Positions 44,805 to 56,889 of a stretch of 64,000 nucleotides of DNA are shown here, piece after piece (position 1 is the first letter of the stretch; each line of letters starts with the position of its first letter). The DNA is taken from contig CM059971.1 in NCBI GenBank assembly GCA_030490835.1, forward strand, positions 40,534,012 to 40,598,011, written 5' to 3'. The notes below the pieces were generated by a model. That model saw nothing but the letters and a program-made list of their open reading frames with translations. It was not told where the DNA came from and did no database searches. The position numbers were made by a program, and so were the translations under genes. The DNA comes from Annona cherimola. Lineage: Eukaryota > Streptophyta > Magnoliopsida > Magnoliales > Annonaceae.

Positions 44805-47800
44805 CTCTTAACAAGCATTCGACAGCAATTGGAGGAAATTTTTTCATAAATACCTTTCATAAACATTTCATAATCTCAATTCATGGCAAACATTTTCTTA
44901 TAAAACTTGACATATAAATTTTTTTTCCATAAACATATTTATGTTCTAAAATATTGGTCATCGAAACTCCTTTTCTCATAGGACATTTTCATGTCCTAAA
45001 ATACTTTTCATAAAACCCCTTTTTAAGCATATGCAACATGCAATACATCTCTGTCCATCTGGTAGGTGACACTTATCAAGTGATCATCCTTCCTTAGGAG
45101 AAAAAATCTTCCAAGTGATAACTCGCGAGCCAAGCGGCTATTCGTGTCCATCTCCCATTTCAAGGAGGGCACCGCTGGCATTTAGCCATATTTAAGCGAC
45201 TCGACCTATACAAAGGGGGCCCAATTTGCAACCGCGTCCGGCTTGCACATCCTTTACAGTAGACCTAGTACATAATCCTTGTGCATACTTTTCCTTTTAC
45301 ATTCACATGCTGGCATGCTTTTATAAAACACCACAAACCCAAGTCTATGTCTTTCTCTGAAAACTTGATGTCAGCATGTCATTTCAAAACAGTACAAACC
45401 TCGGTCTGTATTTCTTTTTTCAAATCTTGAAAACTGGGCTTAACCCATGTTAACGAGTTCTATACTCAAAACGTTTTGTAATTGTGGCCAACATTAAAAC
45501 ATTTATATTTCATAAATCATTTGAAGTATTCAAGGAAAATATTTGAAATAACAATATTTTCTAACCGTTTTGTAAATAATTTCTGAACAATAAAACATCT
45601 TTAAAAATATTTGAAACTAAAAGATTTTTCTTACAAATGCTTTTCCGATTTATGAGTTTTTATGATCAAAGGACATGCAAGTACATGCTTTCATCTAATA
45701 TCATATACTTTTGTCCACCTGTTTTTGTATAATCCTTTGAACATTACTCAAATTAATTTATCGTATTGGCCTTCCTTAAATCCTTCTCGAACAATAGCTT
45801 TTGGAAATTCCAAAGTAATTCAATATTTAGAGAACCTTTGAAACATATCATTCAAATACTTCAAAACCTTGTAATAAAACTATTCTAAAACATTTATTTC
45901 AAATATCATTTTAAAATCTCATTTTCCTTTCAACACAACCTTTTCAGCATTTGCATTTTAATATTTTTCAACATTAAAAGGATTTGCTTCTAACGAAGCA
46001 ATTTCCAAAACAATTTAAGATTGCAAAGTAAAGTCGTATAAAATTGTATTTTCAAAGGGTTGCTTGCTTACCTGCGTAGTCAACTTGTACCTTTCACTTG
46101 TACCCTTTTTTTTTCCTATACAAATGAAAATGACCATTTTTCTCATATAAACATAATATTTCATGCTTGCACATTTCTACTATTAAATTTGAATTTATCT
46201 TAAGGTTTTCTAACCCATGCATATATCATAATCACTTTTTTTCTTCATAACTCTCATATCCATCTTATTTCTGCCCAAATCACTCTGTTACTATTCATGA
46301 TTACTGTTCACGATCACTGTTCACGCAGGTTTCAAATTTTGGAAATTTTTTTTAAAATAAAAAATACCATGGCATAGCTCTTGTCTAGTACATCATGAGA
46401 TAACTCATGCATTTTGAATTAATCATGATTATCTTGGCTAAATAAATCATTTTAGCCACTTATACACATATGTGTATAAGGTTCCATAATTCATGTTTTA
46501 AGCATGAATTTGACTTAACAAAATTCATTTAATTCCTATAATATATTCCATAACATACCATGATCAACATAATCATAATTCTCATTTAAAATTTCTGAAA
46601 CTTATTATTAAATTCCAAAACAGCCCTTGTCTTCTTATTTTCACTAAGTTCCATCTTCTTATTTATCCATTAATTCCATATGCATATTATAACATTAATT
46701 ATTAATCATTATTGCTATCCTTAATCCTTTATTACATTCTTTCATAACATATATATTTAAATTTGGATCACTTTTACTTAGTTTTCATATTTCTTTTTGA
46801 TTATTTCTCAAACCGTCTTCATTTGCTGAAATCAGGCGTACTGATTTCTTTAAATCTTGATTTATAATCAAATCAAGATATTTAAATCTGAAATTTCTTT
46901 CATACATCAATAACTACATGAATTAACCCTCATAAAAATTTCAGCAATAAATATTAACATTATATATTTATTTTGGCATTTTCACTGTGCTGGACAGTGT
47001 TGTGAAATCAGGAACAGCCCTAATCACGTTATTTTTAAACCATACTTATGTCTTCCAAAAATCATATTTGATTTTTTAATAAAGATAATCATGATATATT
47101 TTACATCATATCAAAATTTCAGATCAAAACTCCATCTGAAAAAATTATTAAAAATCATTTACTACAGCTGATCCTGTCACCCGTTTTACCCTGTTTAAGT
47201 TAATCTTCTTGGATTTTTAATTTACAACCTGCTTAATATTTTAAGCTGAAACTTTGGTCGTTCCTTAATGATCATAAAATAAGCTTGTACATAAATTTTC
47301 ATGGCTAAAATATTTCATTTACCATCTCATTCATATTTTGGTTTCTAACATCACATATTCATCCATTAAATAACTTAAATAAAATACAACTGCCATTATT
47401 TTATAATTCCAGCAGTTATATATATATAATACAGCTGCTGAATTTTCATAAATCCAGCTATTAATTTTATACAGCTGTTGGATCTTAGTTGATTTTTGAG
47501 ATTTTTGAAATTCACATTAATCCTTCAAAATCCACCCTTTGATCACGTTCCATTTTCATAAATATTATTTATCGAAATTTTTAAAAATAATGAGCAGCAA
47601 CTAAATAACGTGAAACAAAAAGAAATTAAAAAGGGAAAACCTGATGCTTTGGTCGTTGCTATTTCTAAGAGGAGAAAATATATCATGCCGCTGCCCTTCT
47701 TGAACGTCTACCCTTACGTCTTCTCAGAATTTTTTTTTTTTTTCCAGCAGCAGTCGCTTTTCCGTTCAGCATCCATTATCAGCACGCCTCTTTTATACGT

Positions 47801-49084
47801 TTAGTTTAAGCGGTTGACCCGGGTTTAATTTGACTTAACTCAAGGTAATAAAATACAGCTGCCCTGTTGACGTGTTGCATCTTCCTTTTATGTTTTTTTT
47901 TTTTTTGTAAATACCTGTCCATGCACCGTCATCAAGCGTTATTCTTCTCGTTGTTTTTTTTTAAAACGATAAATTCCACCATTAATAAATTAAATCATAA
48001 CTGCCTACATATACACTTATATATTATGAAAATTTTTCTTATTAATATATATACAATTGCTCACAAAATGCACCTTTTGGAATTTTGAAAAAAAAAATTA
48101 TTTTATTTTAATTAACTAATTCATATTTGGATGAAAATCTCTTTTTAAAATTTTAAAAACATGTTTTCCAAAATTTCATTTCTTCATTAAATTGGGCATA
48201 TTAAAATAGGCTTACCCATAAAATTTCACCTCAATTGGAGCGAAGTACGTATTTTAACTTAATTAAAATCGTATTTTTTCATAAAATTTCATTTTAAAAA
48301 CTTGTAGACATGTTTTTCAAAATTTAATCCATTCATTATGTAGAGTATATTAAAATAGGCTTGCTCCAAAAGTTTCATCTTAAACAGCCTTATACACATT
48401 AAGATATTAATTAACTAAATAATTATACAAAAATAACAAATATCCACTAGACGTAACTTATTTTTCATAATCTATTCCGTCTATATTAAAGAGCACATAA
48501 TCTAGTACTTTCTATTAAAGTTTCTTGTCCATATGAGTTATACATGCTTAGATCTAATGAAAATAGTATGGATGAATATAAGCACTTAGTTAGGACCCCT
48601 AATTGGCCAAAAAAATTTTCATTTATTTTTATTTTTCCATAAGGTCCGTAAATTTAAACAATTTCACTTTGTATAATTTAAAATTTGAAATTTCTTTCCA
48701 AAAATTTGTAAAAATTCATTTTCATATCTAATCTTTATGAAATCATAAATTACCGTCCATTTTCTTATAAATCTCAATTGTAACATCTGTAAATTCCAAT
48801 TAAGTCCTTTTTTGTCTCTACTACTATTTTATCCTTTTGTGGAAAGCTTCCTTTTTCGTCTTTGTGATTAACTTACCACTTTATTTTAACCACATGGTTA
48901 TTATTCATATTTCACTATTTACGTTCACTATTCATTTAAAATTTTATTTCATAATTAATTATTCGATCCTTTAATTCCATATATTACGAAAATCATATAT
49001 TTATTTCATATAAAAGTCAATTATATTAACTAGAGTTCATGACCTTAGGATTTCATACATGATCATAAAATTTAAAATTCTACA
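44805..49084 (-). repeat. F3: family F solo LTR, right piece
   Basis: Continues F3 after E: GTGACACTTATCAAGTGATC, GGAGGGCACCGCTGGCA, CTGAAATCAGGCGTACTG (46826) and CACTG(T/A)-type palindromes, ending TTCTACA at 49084 followed by GATAT. AT-rich and noncoding; frames at 47610-47804 and 47867-48088 are chance. Confidence 0.9.
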
Positions 49085-49430
49085 GATATGTTATAATGCA
49101 ATTGCCTGCACCGTAGCTTACAATGTATATAACCCAAAATAGACCTCATACATACTTAAATATATTAATACTTTATATAATTATTTATCCATACATAAAT
49201 TATGTAAAAGATAATTACATTTGGAAAAAACAACTTCAAAATTTTTATTTACATCAAACTATTTATTATGTTAAATTTGTACTAGTTTCAAATAAAGTCT
49301 ATGCATATATCCAATTTGAATGAAAATTAATATGATAATAGAATAAATAATTCTAAATAAAATAGGTGGAGTAGATTATAATTTTATAATCATGTATGGC
49401 CTATTTTGAAGCAACTGCAACATAACTGAT
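49085..49430. repeat. Family D MITE-like unit, right block
   Basis: Same markers as the other D blocks (TTTATCCATA(C/T)ATAAATTAT, TTTGTACTAGTTTCA, AATTCTAAATAAAATAGGTGGAGTAGATTATAATTTTATAATCATG, read in segments). It is the continuation of the unit interrupted by F3. Confidence 0.7.
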
Positions 49431-50073
49431 GTCAATGTCTACTCTAGAATATTTCTCTCCATACACGATGAGTCGATGCACCTAGTGCACTAGATTCGAT
49501 CCCCCAATTGAGAACAATAAAAAAAAGGGACAGATTGGGTACTAGTTCAACAAATTTTTAATTTTTCTTTTGTATATGTGGGCCAAACAAGTTTTTTTTA
49601 ACCTCGAAATTTTACATTTTTATTTTTAAATTTTAAATTTTCAAAACAAAAATAGCTCCTTTTCCGCCTTGGCAAGAAAAAGGAGTATATTTTCATTTTG
49701 AAGATATAGAAAAATAAAAAAAACGAACATTTTCATATATGAAGTTCTTGCTTAGGCCCACGTATACATGCAAAAAAATCTTGAAAAGAATTTAAATAAT
49801 GGGTAATGCAAGAGTGAGCATTAAGGCTTCAATGCTCATGTTTGCGTTGAACCAGAGCCCCTAACAAAAACGAAACAAAGTAAACGATAAATTATACATT
49901 GGCTAAGATTAAGAAATCTGTTTGACACTATCATCACACAAGCTGAGCATACATCATCCATCTGTTACGCATTTGGTAACAACTATCTGTAGTTATTCTG
50001 TTCAGGCAGCCTAGTCTGTCCATGAGGCTTGTAGCTGAGACTTTGGTTTGGAGACTTGGTTTGGAGAATGGAT
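49431..50073. other. Downstream flank / presumed 3' UTR of the RTL2-like gene
   Basis: No gene recognised. The part next to the stop (about 49800-50073) is less AT-rich and is probably 3' UTR; the transcript end cannot be placed from sequence alone. Confidence 0.4.
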
Positions 50074-53000
50074 CTAGCCCAATTCCTGAGACTGTAGAGC
50101 ATTTAACAATATACAGGCAGCTGAGCTCTCTGCATCCTTCACCCGCGATTTTGGATCACCATATGAAACATATTTGACACCTACAACTTCTATTTCCACT
50201 GAACACGTGAACAGCTTTCCATGAGCTGGCCCCTCTTCATTCTCCAGCCTGCAGACAATGTGGCATTTTCATATTCCTTCATAAAATCTAAAGAAGGCAG
50301 CAGCAGTAGAAGCAGCAGCAGCCTCCCCCCCACCATTGCTACTTGGATATGTATATAAATAATTGCACAAAAAGGTCCGATGGTGGCAGTTGGAAGGATT
50401 TCGATTTGACCAGTTTTAAAAATGGAGTTCTTTCAGACGATCCTCAACATTTAATTACAATTCTCACCACATTTTGTTGACAGTTGAAGACGCCACTCCA
50501 TTCATAGGCCAGCATTAGATGAATCTGCTCATCAGATTGAGAGAACTCCACCTCGTCCCTTTTTTGGAAAAAAGCTTAGCAGCATTTGTATATTTCATTG
50601 ACAACGTATGCATGTGCATACACATGCACTAGTGCCACATGTGCCGCTTGTCGGCTGGTATGCGCATGCACCATTCACGTTGTGCATGGCAAGTGCTCAG
50701 TATAACATTTTCAAAGAAGAATAACTATAGAGCACAGAAAGAAAATAACAAAGAAATGTTGTTTCTAGGCATTGCTGGATGGATTGGATTAGCTTCCGGC
50801 AAAGTAATCCTTTCCATCCATACAAAATCAGAATAACAAACAAATGTTTTCTTTAGGCATCGATAGATGAAGTGGACTAGTATATTCATTCTATTTTTCT
50901 AGCATCTTAAAAATCTTCAGATGATAAGAAGATTGAAAATCATCAGCAAATGGTGCGGTTAGTTTGTCTCAATCCGTGTTTCAAATGGAAAAAGCAGCAG
51001 GGTGCAATTGCCCCATTGGATTTTCATTATTATTATTATTATTTAAGATCTAAGTGATGCATCATATGCTCAAAATCATTGTGATTATATTTATATATAG
51101 TCCACAACAAGTGCAAATGCATCAGATTCGTTATAATTATATATTTTTAAAATTACAGATTGCACTGCAGTGTTTTGTCGGAGAAAGCCCTTAGAAAAAT
51201 ATCTCAAAGAATATAAACTGGATAGGATCATGAATTCTGTGGGAAAGAAGTTTTAACTCCTAACATTTGGCTCAAAATGCCCAGGTCATTGTTCCTTCTC
51301 CCCTAATCTTCTTCGTCTTACAGTTTCATTTGAAAAGTTGTTTCCTTTCAAAAGTAACAAGAATAGGACCAAGGGACAGAATTTCAAGAATGATAGCCAC
51401 ATGTTGGAACTCCAACATTTGTAGGTGGAATACATCATACTAGCCACTAGGTTTTGGGGGGATTCCAGAATCCACTGATAGTCATATTCCAGCAGAATCC
51501 CACCAAAACACCTAAAACATAGACAGCTCGCTTGGTTGGCAGCCTGGCACTATGCATCCATCTGTTCACTGCGCACACCATGTGAAGCCTCCTCCATTGT
51601 GCTTAATTAACTGTGCTCGGGTGCCAGGAATAGCTGCCAGCAGGGCAAAAGTCTCTCTCTGGCCAAGCTATGAACCACGGTAGTTGCATAATGCAAGGGT
51701 AATTTGGTCATTATACCTTTGTAAACATTGTTTCATATGATTTTTTAACACTGTAAGCCCTCAGGATTTAAAATGCAACAAATCCAAAAGTTACCAGGTT
51801 TTAAATGCAAATACAAGGGTCTGAAATGGAAAAACTCTCAGCTGGATAGGAGATAAGACATATTGGGATGTGTTCTGGTGCAGAAATTGAGTTGTTGGGT
51901 GCTGAATGACTTTAACAATTTTTCCCCCATGTGGAAGGTCATCCAGGAGAAGTTGGAGGCACAGATCTGGTGGAATAGCCTTGGTTTGGAAGGTAAGAGG
52001 ATAGCTGGAAAGGAGAAGGAAATGAACATGGCATTCAGAAAATCATCAATTTTGAGGAAGAAATAAATTGGATTGGGCAATTTCAAATTCATGGAGGCAG
52101 GCAGAGCTGCCTTTCAAAGGTGAAGGATGGCTGGATCAAAGAAGGGGAAAGTAAGTGGGAAGAAATAATCTGGGTTGTTTTGGCAGCCACTGTTATGTCA
52201 GTCACTGGTGGAGCCAACAGCTTACAAAATGTTGCACTGATGAGCCAACTTCTGTGATTAAAACATATAAAGATCAACAGATTCATTTAGGATGTGAATA
52301 TCTAGAAAACAGGGACACTGTATCCAAATGCTGGTACTCAAAAAAGCCTGTTTTGACACTAGAAGAGGAGAAAAATAAACGAGTGCAAGTTTTCAGATAT
52401 GCATGAAGGTCGCTCTATCGAGTTAGTAACATAGAATGGTAACAACTAATCCTATCAAATTTGGGAAGGTGAACAAGAATTTCTACTTGTATGTGGGTGA
52501 TTTATAACAAAGGCTTTTTTTTGTAACCTGAAAAACATTTCAGTCAGCATAGAATAGTGCCAAAGGCTTTTTTTATGTAAAAACAACATTGTACATAGCA
52601 TATAATAGTACCGATTGCTGTCTTTGCCACCATTGCTCATACACGGTCAGGCAAAATTGGTATTTAAGAAACAAATTCTGCAAATAAGTATGCTTGTTAA
52701 CAGCTAGACTGTGCTTCCATGACATCATCATCATTCATTTTTCTAAATACTGCCATACTACTTCATGGCAGATAAATACAGCATAACAAACATAAGGCAA
52801 ACTAATTTCCAGTTACAAAGTGCAGGCAACACATAGGGTATGTTTGGGAATAAATAAAACTTTTAATGAAAAGTCGTAGAGAATAGAAGTTGTCATATGA
52901 TGTGATATGATAGAGGTAATGATGAAGAGTAAATAGGATAAAGTTAAAATAAATAAGTTAGTTGTGTGGGCAGTTGTGTAGAAATGATTGAAAAGTAGGA

Positions 53001-55301
53001 TAGTTGTATAGAAAAATGTGAAGAAATGATTAAAAAATAGGGTAGTTGTAAAGAGTGAAAAGTTTTAAATTGAAAAGTTTTAACTTAACAATTTTTACTC
53101 ATTAACAATCACACCCATAAATAGAAAGATCAATGGCCACATCTGAAAAAAAGACATCTCTTGGACCAACCAAAAATATATACACGATTACAATTTATTG
53201 AAGCATAGAATGATTTGGAAAACTGTTTATTATCTAAAAATTATACAAAATCCTAGTCACATGAATCTCTCCCTCTCAGAAGCACACTAGGTGATTCACA
53301 AGAGAAAACTTGGTCCCACAACAGATCAGGATTCTAAGACCAGAAGACCATGACATCGGTTTGAAGACTCAATTCTTTTTCCTTGCAGATGATGTACTAA
53401 TTCGTCAAAAGCATATTCCTCAAAAAAAAAAAATTTGTCAAAAGCATATCAATTGAGTGATGTATTGGTAAAGATCTTGCATTGAGGATGTCTTGGATGC
53501 AACAAATCAGAATTCATTTTAACACATTAGTTCTGCTCAAAATTTTTGGTTACTAAATGGAAGACGGAAAGAATGGAACGAATGATCTCACACTCATGCC
53601 CTCTTTAGCATAACAGCAGTTGATCTGCCATGTATATTTTTCTAAAATCCACAATCTCCTCCACTCGAAATTTCAACAACTTTTTGTTTATCGTGTCACC
53701 CACCTTGGATAACTAAACACTCGACAGGGGTGTACTTTAGAAGTAGGGTAACAAGGCTAATGCCTCTACCCAACATTTAAGCCCTGGACATCCCACTCAC
53801 AGTACCCTACAAACACCCACATTTGCCGCTTGGGCATCCAAGTGGTGACAAAATTTCAACAACTTTAAGTTTAGGGTTAATTTTAAATATACCTACTACA
53901 TTTGCCCTTAATTATAAATATACCCACTAAGTTCGAAAATTTTCACATATACTCGCTAAGAGCAAATGTAGTAGGTATATTTTAAATTAACCCTTAAGTT
54001 CAACAAAAGGTTGGCTATCCATAGCAAGTTGAAATGCAACCGTTTTTCCACCTTTCTTACCTTTTCCAATGTTGAATCGAGTCAATCAAGTTTTCAATGG
54101 TACTAGCTAAATCATCCTCCAACAAGGGGAAAAAAATAAAAATAAAAAAACTCAGACTTTTAGAGAAATCCAATGCCTCTAATGGCCTAAATTTTGAGCA
54201 GGGATGTGGAAAAACAAATTTACAAGCAGAACTGAAAGGAAGAATCTTTTGAACAAAAAAGTAATGAACAAGAAGACTAAGAAATCCTTACTTGTAAACT
54301 GGCTTCAACCAGCGATTCTTGCTGCAGAGCTCATTCAACCGCTGCTTAGCTCCTTCTTCTGTAACTTCAACGTCCATCTCCACATCCGGAGGCTCAATCT
54401 CCTGCAGCTTCTGCAGCGCCGCTTTGGCGGCATACAGCTTAGCAATCTCCTTCTGCTCGGACCAATCCGAGCCCCTCATCTTTCCATCCACATACACGTT
54501 GGCAATGGTCTTCGACCCCTTCTTCCAAAACCTGATGTCCAATTTCTTCCCAGTCTTTTGGCAGAACTCGAAAAGCATAGTCACCGGCTGCTGCTGCAGC
54601 GTCTCCGTAGTGACGATCGGCTCCAGCAGCGCCCGGAACACCAGCCACAGCACCTTGAGATCGAACCCGCAGTCCACATAAACGGCGGCGGCGATCGACT
54701 CGACAATATCCGCAAGCACCTTAGGGGCCTTCACCTTCCCGTCGTAGGGCACCTCGTCGGCGTGGTAACGCACGGCCTCGGTGAACTCTCGGACTTTCTC
54801 GTCGAGCGCCGGCGCGTGCCGGCGGAGGTGGGAATAGAGGTTGTGGCGGATGGCGACTCGGGCGAGCTTCTCAGTGCTGACGTTGGCGGCTCGGAGGTTG
54901 GAAAGCTGGCCTGGATCAAGATCAGGGTAGATGAGGTAGATGTGGTTAGTGATGGCGAGGCCAAGAACGGCGTCGCCGACAAACTCGAGGCGCTGGTAGG
55001 ATTCGCCTTCGGCATAGGAGGAGTGTGTTAGGGCTTTGATGAGCAGCGTCTTATCCCGGAAATTGTATCCGAGTAGATGCTCTAGCTCGAGGATGCTGGT
55101 TCTCATGTCCATGTCCGCCGCTGACAAAACATCAGAAAAATCCGACATCTTTCTTTCAGCAGCAAAGAGAGCGAGGGGTAAGGAGGATGTTCGTAGTACA
55201 ATCATTCGGGGATCTTCTTCTTCGCGGCCCGTATCGTCTTCCATCTTCGTGCTGTTTTCTTCCTTTATATTCTCAGCGCCTTTCCGATTGGATTTGGTCA
55301 T
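50074..55301 (-). CDS. RTL2: RNase III-like protein, RTL2 type (two exons, 394 aa)
   Basis: Exons 55301-54292 (1010 nt) and 50248-50074 (175 nt) join in phase to 395 codons including TAG. The donor is AA|GTAAGG at 54292/54291 and the acceptor CTGCAG|G at 50249/50248. Residues 1-60 are acidic and low complexity. The RNase III domain is at about 66-230: signature QRLEFVGDAVL (103-113) with Glu106 and Asp110, then LADIVES with Asp198 and Glu201, which match the E. coli metal-binding residues Glu41, Asp45, Asp114 and Glu117; the Glu38 position is Gln103. The first dsRBD is at about 238-303 and the second at about 318-392 (LNELCSKNRWLKPVY, then GPAHGKLFTCSVEI and KDAESSAACILLNAL). Length and order fit plant RTL2 (about 390 aa), which in Arabidopsis cleaves dsRNA and the pre-rRNA 3' ETS. 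ATG 55301 is the first in-frame ATG downstream of the MITE in the promoter. Confidence 0.9.
52836..53116. mobile_element. MITE in the RTL2-like intron (about 281 bp)
   Basis: Left end GGGTATGTTTGGGAATAAAT; right end ...TTAACAATCACACCC, an imperfect inverted repeat. Inner sequence (ATGATAGAGGTAAT, AAATAAGTTAG) resembles the MITE at 55465-55734, so they appear to be one family. ATA flanks both sides as a possible 3-bp target duplication. Confidence 0.55.
53868..54003. repeat. Fold-back element, arms about 45 bp
   Basis: TTAGGGTTAATTTTAAATATACC plus TACTACATTTGC on the left is repeated inverted on the right (GCAAATGTAGTAGGTATATT...AACCCTTAA), around a spacer of about 40 bp. Confidence 0.8.
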
Positions 55302-55464
55302 GGCTGGAACGGCGAACAAGGAGAAGGGGTGGGGGAGTGTTATTTGGCTTTGGAGGGAGGGTGGGCGGGCGCGCGTGCGAGCGAGGAAGGACAGAGTTCT
55401 AAAAAGTAAAAAATCTGAGGGAGACGCAGAGCGAGCAATGTCATCGTAGCCGTTTATGTTTGAC
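55302..55464 (-). promoter_or_regulatory. 5' UTR / proximal promoter of the RTL2-like gene
   Basis: 163 bases between ATG and the MITE, GC-rich on the gene's sense strand and without a clear TATA box. The reading frame stays open upstream into the MITE but has no ATG outside it, so the upstream extension is probably not translated. Confidence 0.45.
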
Positions 55465-55734
55465 GGGATGTTTGGGAATATGAAAGTGGTAGAAAATGTG
55501 GTATTTTGTGGGAATAGAAAATAAAATATTTTGAAAATTATGTGATTAATATGAAATAATAGAGGTAAAATTGGACTAAATAAGTTTGTTAGAAAATAGT
55601 TGATAGGAAAAATAATTAGAATATAGGGATAAAAGTAAAAAAATATAATGATTAATTGTGAAATGATGGATCTCGAAATCTGTATCACCACATTTTCCCA
55701 CCCACATTTCCCACGCCCAATTCCCAAACGTCCC
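55465..55734. mobile_element. MITE in the RTL2-like promoter (270 bp)
   Basis: Terminal inverted repeats GGGATGTTTGGGAAT (55465-55479) and ATTCCCAAACGTCCC (55720-55734), 14 of 15 matching, with an AT-rich interior. No clear target-site duplication. The GGG(A)(T/C)GTTTGGGAA end type is common among plant hAT/PIF-like MITEs; the superfamily is uncertain. Confidence 0.8.
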
Positions 55735-56254
55735 CTGAAATGAACGACGCCACGCAGCGAGACTAGTCAGCCCAGGCTGGAGTTGCACTGGAAAAGTAAA
55801 ATGGCGCTTGCGCGCAGAATCTGATTCCTACTATTTTGCGGATTGTGACAGGTCCTTATACTGTTGCAAAGGATGGGGCAAGGCTGTTGCCGTCCGGTAC
55901 AGTGCTGCAGGGATGACGTGTGATGAAGACAGCCGTTTCCGTGTTTTCTTTTCTTCTCCTCGCAGCGGAAAAAATGCACCTTTTCATACGTGGTTTGACA
56001 TCACTGTCCCGAACTGCATTTTTTTACGGGTATTTATAGTTTTTTAATTTTTTTATTGTGGTTGGGAATTGAAATTTTTTCCGCGTAAAAGTGGATAAGG
56101 TTAATAAGATGAGTAAAAATAATAAAATTAAAAATAATTGAAATGTAAAGTAATTGTACAAGAAGATAAAAAAAATAATTAAAAAATAAAATTATTATAA
56201 AAAATAAAAATTTTAAATTGAAAAATTTATTGTGAAAAGTCGTTATCATTGCCA
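55735..56254. other. Intergenic, nothing recognised
   Basis: The first 300 bases have balanced composition with no supported ORF (55808-56047 has no domain); 56040-56250 is very AT-rich. It may hold distal promoter sequence of the RTL2-like gene. Confidence 0.4.
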
Positions 56255-56263
56255 ATGATGTCG

Positions 56264-56645
56264 GAACAGCAATCTTATGCTCCCGGGCACATACACCTAT
56301 TTTTTTTATTTTTTTTTCAAAATTTTTTCATGAACTTGTTAAACTACGTGTATTTAACGTATATATCAATTTTTACCATTTTTGGAGATTTTTAGATATT
56401 TATTTCGGATTTTTAAAAATCAGTGGTATTTTAGTAATTTAAAATTACCTAAAATGCCACTGATTTTCAAAAATAAAAAATAAATATCTAAAATACCCCA
56501 AAAATGGTAAAAACTTATACACATATTAAATACATATACATTAACACTATTGTAAAAAAAAATTGAAAAAAAAAATAAAAAAATAGGTGTATGCGCCCAG
56601 GAGCATGCAGCACTGCATGCTCCCGGGAGCATAGGATTGCTGTCC
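56264..56645. mobile_element. Mutator-type MITE, near-perfect palindrome (382 bp)
   Basis: The first and last 24 bases are inverted repeats with two mismatches (GAACAGCAATC(T)TATGCTCCCGGG against GGACAGCAATC(C)TATG...). Inner sequence also pairs, including CCATTTTTGG and ATCAGTGG blocks around a centre near 56436, so the whole element is a long hairpin. Flanked by a perfect 9-bp duplication ATGATGTCG (56255-56263, 56646-56654), the size typical of Mutator-like elements. No transposase. Confidence 0.9.
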
Positions 56646-56889
56646 ATGATGTCGTGCCCTTGATAAAGTATTTGTAGTTATTTTAAGTGGTATTATAATC
56701 AAACCTTCAAACATTGTAATAATTTCTATTTAGTATTCTTACAAAATCTTCTATTTTTTATTGGATGGACACTCCTATAACTCCAAGGAGACTGATACCA
56801 CCATCACTCGATCTAGCATCGGCTATATACATATCACACACTGTACCACGACACGACGCTGTTGTGCATCTTTAATTGTTATTATTTAT

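Larger units (their letters stand above)
50249..54291 (-). other. Intron of the RTL2-like gene (4043 nt)
   Basis: A GT-AG intron separating the first two thirds of the gene from the second half of dsRBD2. It contains at least two small inverted-repeat elements (52836-53116; 53868-54003). No other coding sequence is recognised inside; small frames such as 51838-52092 and 52155-52406 have no domain I can name. Confidence 0.85.

Noticed and set aside
52155..52406. 83-codon frame in the RTL2 intron as an additional exon
   Set aside because: Plus strand, opposite to the gene, with no recognisable domain; flanking splice signals were not convincing.
54288..54293. Gene ending at the stop directly after exon 1
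   Set aside because: The stop is formed by intron bases of a strong GTAAGG donor. A matching acceptor and the missing half of dsRBD2 lie at 50074-50248.
54204..55031. 275-codon plus-strand open frame
   Set aside because: It is antisense to exon 1 of the RTL2-like gene, Leu/Arg-rich without a domain, and open only because of the high GC of the true coding strand.
55302..55727. N-terminal extension of the RTL2-like protein to 479 residues
   Set aside because: The upstream start lies inside the MITE and the peptide it encodes there is AT-rich hydrophobic sequence. No in-frame ATG exists between the MITE and 55301.
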